From Aphidius gifuensis (taxonomy: Eukaryota > Arthropoda > Insecta > Hymenoptera > Braconidae): a stretch of 64,000 nucleotides of DNA. The notes beneath the pieces were generated by a model, which saw only the letters and a program-made list of their open reading frames with translations, had not been told where the DNA came from and ran no database searches. The stretch lies in assembly GCF_014905175.1 (NCBI RefSeq), contig NC_057788.1, positions 31,652,154 to 31,716,153 on the forward strand, given 5' to 3'. Below are positions 40,001 to 52,800 of this stretch, in pieces. The position numbers and the translations under genes are program-made. How positions within the stretch are numbered: the stretch's first letter is position 1; every line of letters starts with the position of its first letter.

Positions 40001-41073
40001 AATAAAAAATTAAAAAAAAGCGACAGACCGTGAGACATGGTAGGGGAAATAATACACAGTGTGTTGACTCGTTATAGAAAAGGATATATACATACGTAAA
40101 GCTATATAATACATATCGTGCTTTTTTCAATGAGTTAAAGAGAGATATTATAAAAAATAAAAAATAAAAAAAAAAAAGCGGAAATGCCAGTTAGGCGAGC
40201 GGGCCGCATCCGCCCGAGACGAGAATGAATCTAATGCTGGTTTCAAACTACACAACATGTAGCTCTGAGATCCCCCTTTTTTTTTTTTTTTTATCATTTT
40301 TTATTTTACAATTTATTAACTCGTTGAAAAATATATTTTTATTTCATTTTATTATCATTTAAATAACATTTATATTTTTCGAAATTTCGACACTCTAAGA
40401 ATTGTTTTGTTGTAAATTTAATATTAAAAAAAAAATAACATAACAATGGGATAAATTTAAAAGCTCAAAAATAATTTAATAATTCAATGATTCAATGGAG
40501 CTTTTTGATTTTTTATAATAATTTGAATTTGCAAATGATATGAGCAATGTAATTTCAATTCAGGATAAAATTGATAAAATATATTTGATGTGTTTATGAT
40601 GAAGCAGAGGCTGTTCATGTCGTGAAGTAACCAGTATATATAAATAATAATAATAAATAAATGAAGAAAAGAGGGGGGTAAGACTTCGCGGAAATGTTAT
40701 TCTTCGAATAACCGAGACGATTGTCCGATTTCTTCGTGTGCAATGTGTCCGGGATGCTGCAGACTGCAGTCAACATCAACGACAATGCAAACTATTGTAT
40801 TTTTTATTTTTTTTTATTTTTATTAACTATAAATCATTCTTGTCGACGATCTCAATGATTATTACATTTCCAAGAATAATAATAAATAAATATTTAATAA
40901 AAAAAATAAAAATTATTAAAACTTTTGATATTTTTTTTTTTTTTTAAATTTAAATAAATAATTTAATGACTCAAAATTATCAAGTACATAATTTACTTGG
41001 AGTATAAAATTATTTATTTTTTATTTCTATTATAAATTTTATTACCGGAAATTATTAAGATATATATGGACCA

Positions 41074-41090
41074 TCACACACACACACACA
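41074..41090 (+). repeat. (CA)n microsatellite
   Basis: About eight CA dinucleotides in the spacer downstream of sprouty. Confidence 0.8.
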
Positions 41091-41362
41091 GACTCTTGGG
41101 GGAATTTGATGTCAACATTTTAAAATTTCACCTGTGTATATCAAAAAACACTTGCTTAATAATATGTTATTATTATTTGGTTTTTTTTTGGTTAATGTTT
41201 TTTTTGAGTTTTGTATAATGCATATTGAATTTTTTAAAAAATAAGAAAAGTTATTAAGTAGCGGATGCGATGGGCTAAGAATAAAAAAGAAATAAAAATA
41301 AGCAAACGTCAGCGCGCGCGCGAATTTCTTATCCCTTCTTTAATAATTTCTCGTGGTTTTTT

Positions 41363-41380
41363 GGTCACGTGACCGGAAAT
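41363..41380 (+). promoter_or_regulatory. Composite palindromic E-box and ETS-like site
   Basis: GGTCACGTGACC (41363-41374) is a 12-bp perfect palindrome with the extended E-box GTCACGTGAC favoured by MITF/TFE/USF-type factors. It overlaps ACCGGAAAT (41372-41380), an ETS-like word. A G+C-rich CGCGCGCG tract lies about 50 bp upstream. No gene start is visible nearby; sprouty is 4 kb upstream. Function is inferred from motif only. Confidence 0.3.
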
Positions 41381-44300
41381 ATAGCTCTCTTTTTTTCTCT
41401 TTGCCACAACTGTATAATTTTTTTTTTTTTTTTATTTATTTATATATTATTTTTATTGTAAAATATATGTATACACTTCAAGTCATGTGTTTTTTTTTTT
41501 TTCACTTTTTTTCGCTCTTAAAATGATGATAATAATAATTATAATAATAATGCCCTTGAAGATAATAAAAAAAATTAAATTAAATTAAAAAATTTTCATG
41601 TAATTTAAATTATAAAATTTAAGATAATAAAAAAAAGCATAAAGAAATTATGCTTTTTGTAGAAAAAAATATTAAAAATAAAATATTACATACATGATGA
41701 AAAAAATTAAATGAAATATATTTTTTTTCTTTTATTTTGAGACATGTGCTAAATGAAAAATTTAAATTCTATATTAATAACCAAAGCATAACAAGCACTA
41801 TTGCCAAACATTATATTTTTGTGTCAGCAACAAGTAACTACTTCCGGTCCAAAGCACAACACACTATACTGAAAAAATTATTCATCATATAAATTCAATA
41901 GTCTTATTTATACTATCATTCATAAATTTATAATTTTATTATTTATTATTTTTATATCATTTTAGTAAATAACTTTAAATTGTTTTAATTAAATTTGTAG
42001 CTGATAATTGAAGCTACAAATTGCTACAGAGTGTAGAAAAATATTTTTTAAATTTTCATGATTATTTATTTATCAGGGTTGGGGTTGATGAATAAATAAA
42101 TAATTTATAGATATTTTTTGTTCATTAATTTTTTACTATTAATACGCACTATCAAAAAAAATAAATAAATAAACTTCCTATATCAAATACTAGCCCAAAT
42201 TTAACTGACCGATAAAATTAAAAAAATTTTAAATTTGAAATACTTTTTATTTTTTACTTAGAGCTTGGAGCCAAGTAACTACAAGTAATAACATAAAATG
42301 AACCCAACAATTATACTTAAAAATTACACGAATTTCATAGCAAAAATTTACAATTCATAACTTGGCTACAAAAAAAATTATCCCTTTGCGAAAATTCAAC
42401 GATTTCGAATGATGTCTGACGTAACGCACGGTTACTTCACTGCGGCCGATAACTCAAACTTTTTTCAATATTAAAAGTAAATAAAAAAAATTATTATACA
42501 TAATAAAAACAATGAAAATTAGATAATTTAGATACTTGACTATAAAATAAAATTTAAATTTTATAAATAATTCAAAAAAAAAAAGACAATAAATAAAATT
42601 TTTTAGATGCAAAGATGATTTTTTTTTTCCATCGAATATTAATAAAAGCTCATAAATCGTATTTATAAAAAATTAAATTGATTATATTTAATTGAATTAA
42701 AATTTTAGCTATATTTAAATTGCTATTTAATAATTTAATTAGAGCATTTTTTTTATTATTATTTCTCGGTTAAATTTATCCAATAATTTAAAAATCAATT
42801 TTTTTAAAATAATTTTTACTAGTACTGCGACAAGCAGCATTGTGATACAAAAATAAGTTAATTTCCGGCATAATATACGAGGTAAAAAATTAACAAAATT
42901 AAAAAAGATATTTATATGTGTTGCTGATGTAGGGCGGATATTACCATTTTGGGGTTACTTCCGGCCTGCTTGAATTACATCCTCTGCTTCATTGTTTGTT
43001 CAACACTATTATTTAATATTTTTTTTCATAGAAATTACAATCTGTGTAGGATACATTGTACTGAAACTGTTATTATTTATTATCATAATATAATTTCAAT
43101 AGATTTATTTTACTTTTATATTTATTCTTCAAAAAAAAATTCATGAGAATTGTTGGTCTATGTGGCACCATCTTGGATAATAATTTTTTATATTTATTTA
43201 TTGTTCAATTGATAATGTACTTGATGTTGATAACTTGAAAATTATTCTTATCATCAAATGTTAAACTTGATATTGATTGTATAAAATAGAAAAAAAAAAT
43301 CGAGCGAAAATAATTTTTTATTTATTATTTTTCTTGATTTTTTTCCCTTAAAAAATAATTTAATTAATTGATAGTAATTTTTTTATAATAGAATTTGAAT
43401 TTTCTTTCTTGTTGTTTTAGATTAGATTTTTTTTTAATTCAAGACAAATGCTTGGATAGATATAGGCACTTGTTCTAATAACGTTTGACTTTGATTTTGA
43501 GCAAGCCAATTGACAGCATTCTATAAATTTTCAAACTCAATTGTTTAATTGTTCCATAGCAATTCTCTTATGTCAAAATAATACTTTGATCTAATCATCA
43601 CAAAGACATGATAATCTTATTAATTAAAATTCCAGTTAAAATACAAAACCGCAATGAATTTACATTTAAAAAAAAAATAAAAACAAATAAAAATTAAAAA
43701 TAAATAAATTATCGCAAAATATTATCAAGAAAATAGGAAATATATATATCAAGTTTGAGTTGATGCAAAATTGTCATATGGTCACGTCACTGTTGGCCTA
43801 AAATTTTAGAAAACTTATCAAAACTTTTGATTAATTTTCATGTATAAAGTCACAGCTTGAGAAAATTTTGTCGTCACATATCCACAGGTCATATTTCAGT
43901 GCAACTGTGTCACTGCTTGATCATGAAGTTAATTTTGTTCATGAAGAAATTTAAGCATAATTATCTCAATGAAAAGTATAAAAAATAAAATTAAAATTTA
44001 TTATTGCTAACAATTAAACAACAACAACAACAACAAATATTAACAAAATTTAAAAACAATTATTTTTGTAATATTTTAATTTTTTTTCAATCAAAATTTA
44101 GGATATTATTATTATTTTTATTAAAAATAATTAAATTGTTCAAATAGGCAAATATTTAATGTATGGATTAGGATTTTATTTTGTCTTTGATGTCTTTTAA
44201 AGTCTACTATCTACTATTTTTTGTTAATTCTCATTTCTTTGTCGAGAAAATAATCTATTGTCACTAAAAAGTAACGTGAAAGCTTATAAAATAATCATCA

Positions 44301-44446
44301 CAAGTTTTTTTTTTTTTTTTTTCGTTTTACTTGTGGTAACTTTCATTATGTAGAATAAAATAATCATTGTATCTTTGATGATTAAAATGAAATTAATATT
44401 TGTAAAAAAAATAAAATTCAATATCGTAACTAATTGTTCATGGGGA

Positions 44447-44480
44447 TATAATAGTTGAAATTTCTCTGAAATTAATCAGT
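44447..44480 (+). promoter_or_regulatory. TATA/initiator promoter of secreted-protein gene A
   Basis: TATAATA at 44447-44453 is followed 31 nt later by an arthropod-type initiator TCAGT (44476-44480). The start ATG of gene A is at 44527, giving a 5' UTR near 49 nt. Spacing and motif quality are good. Confidence 0.6.
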
Positions 44481-44526
44481 AACAAAGTAACTCTTGTACG
44501 ATAATTTTCTTGATACTATATTAATT

Positions 44527-45648
44527 ATGAAAATAATTTTGAAATTTATTATAATATTATTTTTCATTGAATTTACATTGGGTTATAGGGGACGTATTTA
44601 TTATAGAAAACCAGCTAAATTTTGGTATAATGATGACTTGGATGTTGCTGCAAGTCATCATAAAAAAAATGACGATAAAAATGTAGAAATAAGTGGAGGA
44701 AAAAATTACAATACTGGTCATCATGATTCCAAAGATGATGAAGGAGAAAAAGTAAAATTTTATTTATAAAAATTAAAAAAAAAAAATTTTGAAATTTTAT
44801 TTAAAAAATTTATCATTTAATTATTTATTTGTTTATTGTGTATATTAATTGGAAATTTTAATTTTTCCAATTTTATTTTCTAGCTATTTTTAAGTTATAA
44901 AAAATAATAAAATTTATTTTTATTAAATAATTAAAAATTCACAAATAAAATATAAAAATTTAGCTTAATTTTGTCACTAATCAATTGTAAATTAATTAGA
45001 AAAAATAAAATTGTTACTATTATTCAACAGAATTACGACAAACATGATAAATCTGATAAAATAAAAAAAGGAAATCACGAAGAAAATGATAAAAAAAATT
45101 ATTACAAGGACAATAATGATGATAATAAAAATCATGATGATAAAAAATTATACTATGATGATTATGAAATTGATGATGAAGGTGAAAAAGGTGGTGAATT
45201 TGATGAAAATGGAAAACACGAAAAAGGACACAGCACAAAGGGTCAACATAATATATTTAAAAAAGATGAGTATGAAAAAAAACATGATTTTTATGATGAA
45301 TTTGATGAAAGTGAAGAAAAAGACAATGATGATATTTATCACAAGCATCATCAAGCTAAAAAAGGTGACAATTATCATGAAGAATCAAACGATTACAATA
45401 AAAATGAGGTAAAAAATATTTAAAATTAAAAAAATCCTTTTTAAATGAAATTTAATATTAAAAATAATTTTTTTTTATTACAGAATAATCATAAAAGTAA
45501 AAAAGAAGGTAAAAAAAATAAACACCATGATGATGATAAAGACCACAAATTAGAACAAGGTCATGATCATCATGAAAATTATAAAAAAAATAATGACAAA
45601 AAAATTGGCCACAAAAAAGCTAAAGAATGGTCCTCAAAAAAAGACTGA
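44527..45648 (+). CDS. Secreted His/Lys/Asp-rich protein, copy A
   Basis: Three phase-0 exons (44527-44751, 45031-45408, 45484-45648 TGA) encode 255 residues. A signal peptide, MKIILKFIIILFFIEFTLG, is followed by a very charged, Cys-free chain rich in His, Lys, Asp, Glu, Asn and Tyr. The only ordered-looking block is GKHEKGHSTKGQHNIFKKDE followed by YEKKHDFYDEFDE. The C-terminus is GHKKAKEWSSKKD. The pattern resembles uncharacterised insect secreted proteins that automatic annotation often names histidine-rich or calcium-binding; I cannot give a function. Cuticle, haemolymph or metal binding are guesses. A TATA/Inr promoter lies 50-80 nt upstream, and an AATAAA (45671-45676) 23 nt after the stop. 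Its tandem relative B starts 528 bp downstream. Confidence 0.85.
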
Positions 45649-46175
45649 TGAAAGAAAAAATAAAAAAAGAAATAAATATTCAATGATGTTATTTGTTTAT
45701 TGAAATTTATAAATAATATGTATTTTTTTTTATTGTTGTTTAGTTGTATTTAATGATAATTCAAGTGTGAATACTTTGAGTAATTTAGTAACCATAAAAT
45801 ATTAAGATTAAAAGTGAAAACTTGGCGTTAAATTAATCACACTTGAATGATTTTAAAATGTATAAAATAAATATGATATTTAATTTAATTAATTACAATG
45901 ATTATTATTATTTTAAATAAAATATCCTTCATATTCTAAATTACGAAATGTAAATATTGAATTTCTAGTTTACAAGAAAAAGGACTTTTAAATATTGTTA
46001 GCGTATTAATTGAAGGCTGAAAAATTGTACTTGAGTAATTTTAAGAGAAAGGAGGAAGCTCTATTGTTTAAATCATTAAATAAGATTTATTTTCAAGTGT
46101 CAAACAGTCTATGTACAACTTGCAAAGAGTTTATATCTAAAAAAAAGGAAAAATACATTTAAAAAATTAATAATA
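45649..46175. other. Spacer between secreted-protein genes A and B
   Basis: It contains the poly(A) signal of gene A at its left end and presumably the promoter of gene B on the right, although I find no TATA/initiator pair as clear as that of gene A. The sequence is A/T-rich and no ORF is supported. Confidence 0.6.
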
Positions 46176-47877
46176 ATGCTTATAATAAATTTTTTAATAC
46201 TTCAAGTGTTTATTTTGGTATAAAATTATGTTGATAATAATTTAAATTTAAGTGTTGTTTTAAATTTTGAAAAAATAATATTAATAATTTGTGTTGTGTT
46301 TAGATAAATGCTGAAGAATCATCATTTTCAAAATCACCAATAATTGTTTATGATCCATCACATGTTAAATCACAAAAAAATATAAAACCAGATAATAAAA
46401 ATAAACCAACAATTGAATATAAACCAGCAATTAATAATAATAAATATAGTGGAATTAATTATCACAATGATTATAAAATTAATAAATCGCCATTAAAATT
46501 AATAAACAATAATAATAATTTACGACCACAGTTGGATCCTCGTGATCCAATAATTGGAAATAAGAAAATAAATGACAATAAGCCAAAATTTATTGTTGAA
46601 ACAATTATAAATAAACCACAAATAATATTTAATAATAAATATCAACCAGTAATTAGAGTATTGAAACCGAAAAAATTAAATTTTACAAATGAAAATAAAA
46701 ATCATAAAGTTATAAGAAGACAAGATGACAAAAATGATTATGTAGATGATAAAGAAGATGATAGTGTACATGAAGAAATTAAACATAATGATAATATTGA
46801 AAAACCAGTTGATAAAAAATATGAAGAGGGTGGTGGTGTTGAGCATCATAGTGGTCAACATGAAGAAGATGCTGAAAAAAAAGATAAAGTAAATGAAAAT
46901 TTTTAATAATTAATTTGTTTATTTATTTATAAATTTCATTCATATATTTTTTTTTTTAAATCAATTTATTTAATTGTTTAATGAATTAAATAGATGATAA
47001 AATTAATTTTTAAATATTATTTTAATATATTTAATTTAGGGCTACAAAAATTGGCATGAACATGATAAAGGTAAAAAAGGACATCATGATAATGAAAAAA
47101 ATAATAAAAATTATAAAAATGAAGATGGTGAAAAAAAAGAAAATCATGAAGAAGAAAAACACTGGTCAGAACATGAAAAAGGTGAAAAAGGTGAAAAATC
47201 ATCACATTTTGAAGAACATGGTAAATTTAGTAAAGGACACAGTACCAAGGGTCATCATGTAGTTCACAAAAAGGTTTGTCATTTAATTATTTCAAGCTAT
47301 ACATAATAATTCACACAGCCAATTTAATAATTACAAATTTATAATTCATGACGCACTACTATGCACAAGATGCATTTGATTAATCACAGATTTTCAATTT
47401 CATTTAAATGTCAAATCCAACTGAAAGTGTATGACTTTTTTTTTAAATTAAATTTTCTATTTTTATATCTGATAAATGTATATTATTAAATTTTTGTTTT
47501 AATCAATAATTTATTGTCGTAAATAATTAAAATTAAACAATCTGTCTTAAAATAAACAGGATGAATATGAAAAAAAGACAGACTTTTATGATGAATCAAA
47601 TGACGAAGATGGTAGTGAAAAAGAGGCTGAATATTATCATGAATTTGAAGATGAAAATGGTCACAAAAAAAATAGCGGTCATTATGATGGTGCCAGTCAT
47701 GAAGAAAAATATGGTAAAAAAGGTGAATACAAAAAGGGTGAACATTATAAAGATGAAAAAGATCATGATAATTCTGATGGTCAAGATGAGCATCATCAAC
47801 ATAAAACAAAATACCAAAAAAAAGGATTCAATAAAAATGCTAAAGAATGGTCGTATGATAGTAAAAAGAAAATATAA
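46176..47877 (+). CDS. Secreted His/Lys/Asp-rich protein, copy B
   Basis: Four phase-0 exons (46176-46217, 46304-46888, 47040-47273, 47560-47877 TAA) encode 392 residues. The first exon is only 42 nt (MLIINFLILQVFIL, donor GTATAA) and completes a signal peptide with INA from exon 2. Exon 2 carries a long Asn/Lys/Pro region absent from copy A. Exons 3-4 carry the shared block KGHSTKGHHVVHKK, an intron, then DEYEKKTDFYDE. The end, GFNKNAKEWSYDSKKK, matches copy A's KAKEWSSKKD. No Cys-rich or catalytic domain is seen. Start and first exon are inferred from the signal-peptide fit and splice phase. AATAAA occurs at 47934-47939 and 47966-47971. Confidence 0.8.
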
Positions 47878-49770
47878 ATATACATTTTATTTTTTAAATA
47901 ATGTAATCAAATTGAAAATATAATTTTTTTTTAAATAAATTGTTTATCTAATGTTCCCTATGATCAATAAAAAGCATTATTTATATTACTATATATTTTT
48001 TTTCTTTTTGAGGAAGTTGAAGTGTGTCACGATAATCAACTTGTTGATGTTATTGAAAAAATATATTAATAGTATTTTTGTTATTAATTTAACATTATTA
48101 ATTTTACATAAAAGTTTGGTAGTATTTTTAATAGACATTTTCTTCTTTTTTCTTCGAAAAAAAAACCAAAGAAAATGTGATTTAATTAGGGCAATTATTT
48201 AATGCAACAATGTGTGTATTTTTATTTGTTTATTTTGGTGTGGTTTAATGAGCAAATGAGTCGACTATAATCCCAGAACGTGTGAATTAAATGTTTGATT
48301 TTTTCTATACATTTCACTTTTTTTTTTTTTATTTATTTTCATGCTGTTAAATAAGGTCACAACGTGCCAATAACATTGTAAATTTATTATTGTTATTTCA
48401 AATGAAGGGAAGAAATAATAAAATAAAAAAAAAAAAAAAGGTAAGTTAAAAAATAAAAATTCAAATAAAAAGGTAAAGAGGAAAAGGTTTTTTTTTTCTT
48501 TGAAATATTTTTTATTTGAGTAACAAGAAAAGTGAATTTTCAGATTGTCAATGATCCCAAAGGATTCGAGAAACTTTTTCAAAGTAGGAATAAATTGTCG
48601 TCTCATAAAATCACCCTTGATAACTGTGGACAAATTTTAGGCATAGTATTATTATCGTAGAAACGAGGGTTGAATATTAAGCAACTCCGATTTTGCTTGT
48701 ATAATAGTTGTTATTTTTTTATATTTATTTTCATTGATTATTTTTGGACAAATATTTCTTGAGCTAAAATAATATCATTAGTTTATTTTTTTTTTTAGCT
48801 TTTATTATTTATTTAATTGTTAATTTATTGAATAATTAATTCAACAATTAATTGTACATCGAGAAATATTTTTTTTTTTTCAATTTTAAAATAATAATCT
48901 TTTGATATAAAAAAATTTTTTGATAATAAATTTTCTATTGGGCAGTTGATAATAAAAATAAAAAAAATTTCTTAACTGTTTGCTAAGAATGCCAAGTAGT
49001 TCAACATCTAACTGAATAAATTTTCCAATAAAAATAAAAATTGAAACTTTTGTTAGAGTCTATTATTCATATATACGAAAATAAATATTTTTGGCGAATT
49101 TCTCCACTGGGATTCATTTGAAAATATTTCAACAAATTCATTCGTAAAAATATATTTTTTTTTCTCTTCTTTTCCACGTGTGTAATAAAGTATTTTTATG
49201 ATAAAAGTAAAATAAAAAAAACCATATGTAAAAAAGCGAATAAAGAAACAAAAAAAATAAAAAAATTATCTACAAAAAATTTACACTACTTGGTGCAAAA
49301 ACTCAGTATTTCTATCTTTTTTTTGTTTTTTTTTTTTTTCATAATATGCACGATGGCATTGTACTAATTGACTAACGGTTTTAATATTATTTTTACCTCT
49401 ATTTTAATTTCAACTGTGATAAAAAAATATCCATTGTTTTTTCGATATTTTAAAATATCATAAAAAGAATAAAAAAATAATTAATTAATTTAAATTTTGG
49501 TATATTTCAAGTACAATTATTACTATTTGAATAAATAAATTATTTAAACTTGAAAATGTTTTCTATTTTTTTAGTCAATATTGCTACTTGATTATTTTTA
49601 ATTCAAGAAATATATAATTTATAAGGATTTAATGTAGATAATTAGTTTTAATCACATGTATTTTTTTGATATTAATTTTTTTAAAACTCAATGGTGGGTG
49701 AAATTTTTTATCAGGAAACAAGGGAGAAATAGCATGCGTCGTGACAGAGTCGCAGGGGTTTATTTTGCCT
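47878..49770. other. Spacer between copy B and allatostatin A
   Basis: Apart from the copy B poly(A) signals this is A/T-rich without a supported gene. A minus-strand frame near 48540-48633 has a short stretch of complex sequence but quickly turns homopolymeric. I see nothing else. Confidence 0.6.
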
Positions 49771-49816
49771 TTATATAGAAGCCGAAACAACTCCAACTTC
49801 TCTTCATTCACACATG
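49771..49816 (+). promoter_or_regulatory. TATA promoter, probably of allatostatin A
   Basis: TATATAG at 49772-49778 stands in a short G+C-richer island (49690-49840). A start near TCATTC (about 49803) would be 30 nt downstream. It is the nearest convincing upstream promoter for the allatostatin coding exon at 53327, implying a 5' UTR intron; that exon begins directly after a strong acceptor (TTCTTCCAG ending at 53316). A second TATATAAA lies at 52834-52841, so two starts are possible. Confidence 0.45.
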
Positions 49817-49866
49817 GAACTTCTTGCCAGTTGTGACAATAATCTTAATTTCATTAACATATCAAA

Positions 49867-52800
49867 GTAAAAATATTTAAATTGAAAATTAATCCAAAAA
49901 AAAAAAATAACAAATTACAAAAATATTTTCATTCATTGTGTTTTGATTTTTTGTTTATAAAAAATAAAAAAAAATCAAATTAATTATAATTAAAGAAAAA
50001 AAACAAAAATATATATTAAACAAATAAATATTAGTTAATAATTATTTTTGCAAGTTGAAAAAATTTGTCATTTTATTTTTGGTGTTTCACTGAATAACCA
50101 GCAACAAGTGAGTAAATTGATTTGTTTGTTTTTTCTCATCAATAACAATATAAAAAATATGAAAAATTTATAAAATTATAAAATTTAATTATAGTTTGTT
50201 CTGTTGGATCTATTTTTTTCTATTTATTTTTATGTCATTTTTTAAAAGACGGATGATGCGTTATTTACAGCAAATTGCACTCGTCAAAAACAATATCAAA
50301 CTTATAAAATTAATGACATTTTAATTGGATACATTCAATTGACATAACTGTGAATTATTACTTTTTCTATTTTCAATATAATATTAATGTTATTTTTCTA
50401 TTCAACTTTTCTATAAATCATTAATGAAAATATTTTTTTTTACTCTAGTAAATTGTTTATTAATTATCAATTAAATTTATTTAAAAAAAAAGAAAAATAA
50501 TTGTTTTATTTGTTTAATTACTTGTTGATTTATTTATTCATCAATTTTTCAAATTAATTTACATTTTGATATTAGAAATGCAGTTGAAATACAGTGAATT
50601 TTTTATTAAATATTAACGAAATTTATTAGTTAAAAAAAATCATAAAATTAAGAAAAATAATTGCTCTATTTATTGATTTATTTGATTATTAATTTTTTTG
50701 TATTGATTGAATTTATATTTCGATATAATTGGTCGTCAAAAATATCTTGAAAATCTTAGTATACATTGTTATTAAAATGTGACACTCGGGAAATCATAAA
50801 CAATAATAATGTGACCAACTTTATGAATACATAATTCCATATATATCATTTTTCATGATAAAAAATTTTTATTTCAACATGACGATTGTGTCATATATTT
50901 ATGCAAGCAAATACAAGAAAAAAAAATCTTTATTTTCATATTTATCATGACATAATAGAGTGATATGAAAAAATTATAAAAACTAATAAGAAAAAAAAAA
51001 AAAAAAAAAACTGTTCAATAAATTTATTAAAAAAAAAATATTGAGAAAAGTTCAATCATGCTCATTTGAACATGAACCAGAATATTGAAGTGACGTTAAT
51101 CTAATATCCCAGAGAAAATGAGAAATGTTTTTTTTTTTTAAATTTTTTATATATTTTTTTTAAAAATAAAACTTTTCCATTTCATTTTTTTTTTATTTAG
51201 TATAATTTTATGCATGAAAAATTCATATTTTGAAATTGATAATCAGTTAAAGATAATTGACATATATCAAATATTAATTTATCATTTTTAAATGTATAAA
51301 TTTTCATGATGAAAAATAAATAAATAAATTTTTAATTATTCGAATTAGTAAAATAATTTATGATAATTTTACAATTATTTAAACAGTTTTATTAATATTT
51401 ACATTAACGATATGTCAAGTGTTGAATAAATATTTGACCAACTTACCCCTAAAATAACAAAAAAACGAAAAAAATTATTTATACAAAAAATTTTTAAATT
51501 AAACAACTAATTGTTGTATTAAAATTATTTCATATTTCCCTTTTTTTTTCTTTTATATTATACAGTTAAATAAATAAAAAAATGTTATTATAAATTTAAA
51601 AAAAAAATTAAACTTTAAAATATTTTAAAAAAGAGATTATAAAAACTCGTTGAGTATGGAATTTTAGTACTCAAGGTATTTTAATCAGAACACCCAAGAA
51701 ATGACAATAAAGAACAGTCGAAAATCTTTTTCTTAAGAATTCTACCTTGAATTTTAATTTAGTCAAAAAAAAAAAATTAAAAAAATGAAAAACTTTTAAC
51801 TGTATTGCCTCAATTTAGGGGTTAAAAAATCATAAATAATTTTAAATGTATGTTAATAAGATATTTCGGTACTTTACCTGTATTAATTAATTAAATTTAA
51901 ATAACCAAGATACTTGACGCGTATTTAAGAGCGTATAATAAGGTTCAAATTAGGGTTAAATTATAAAATTAAATTGAGCTAAATAAAAATACTATATTAC
52001 TAGACAAAATTTTGAATAATTTGTATTTTTATTGATAGTTAGTATTCGAGATATGAAGCGTTGAATTATTTATATTCTCCCTTCATTTTCACAAGATAAT
52101 TTATTTTCATATAGGCTTATTATATCACAGATATTTTCATTCAATTGTCCTTTCAATTTTCATCACCTCGAATCTCGATAAATGTATTAATTATTTACCG
52201 AATAAAAAAGAAAATATATCAAAAAAAAAAAAAGGGAAACGTCAATCATATCTGAAACTTATTGAATTTTATTTTATTTTTTTATTTCGGTTTATTGTAT
52301 AAATTACATAATAATAAATTTATACAATAAACAGATAAATATATTTATTTATTCATATTTAAATTCATATCTTTGATGAAATTTTAATAATGATTTATAA
52401 TTGAATTAATTAACTTTTATGCTTTTTTTTTGTTTCTTTTTAATTTTTTTCACGTCAAATATTTTTGTATTGTATTTATTTTAATTAAAAAAATTTATTG
52501 TTTAAAGTAAGCAGGATATTCTATTAAACAATTAAATCATATAATTATTTTCCTATTTATTTATAAAAATAATGAAAAAAAATAGTAAAAGAATGTAATT
52601 TTTACAAATTTTCTTTTTGTTTTTTTTTAATTATTTTTTTGTTGTTAATATTAATATGATAAATGATAGTAATAGAAGCTAGTTTGGCATTTTACGATGA
52701 TATAAGTAAAAAGATATTTATTGAATATATCGTAAACTAATTGAATGACACCCTGCCATCAGTGATTCAATCAGAAGCTTGTTGCTTCCCTTAGATAGAA

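Larger units (their letters stand above)
37018..44446. other. Sprouty 3' UTR and gene-poor spacer
   Basis: Sprouty 3' UTR begins after the stop; candidate AATAAA signals are at 37275-37280, 37638-37643 and later. The rest has no recognisable gene. Islands of balanced composition lie at about 37780-37830, 38120-38190, 39320-39375, 39880-39960, 40170-40260, 40680-40790, 41270-41400 and 42930-42990. CCGGAAGT words on the minus strand fall at 41840-41847 and 42957-42964. A CA repeat lies at 41074-41090, and an 11-bp inverted repeat with a 5-nt loop at 41632-41658. These may be sprouty regulatory DNA or unannotated non-coding transcripts. Confidence 0.6.

Noticed and set aside
48265..48633. 122-codon minus-strand frame after secreted-protein copy B
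   Set aside because: Only the first 35 or so residues are complex; the rest is Phe/Leu/Lys from homopolymers, with no promoter or family match.
49629..49811. 60-codon minus-strand frame over the AstA promoter island
   Set aside because: Starts at GTG and lies exactly over a TATA promoter on the other strand; better explained as regulatory DNA.
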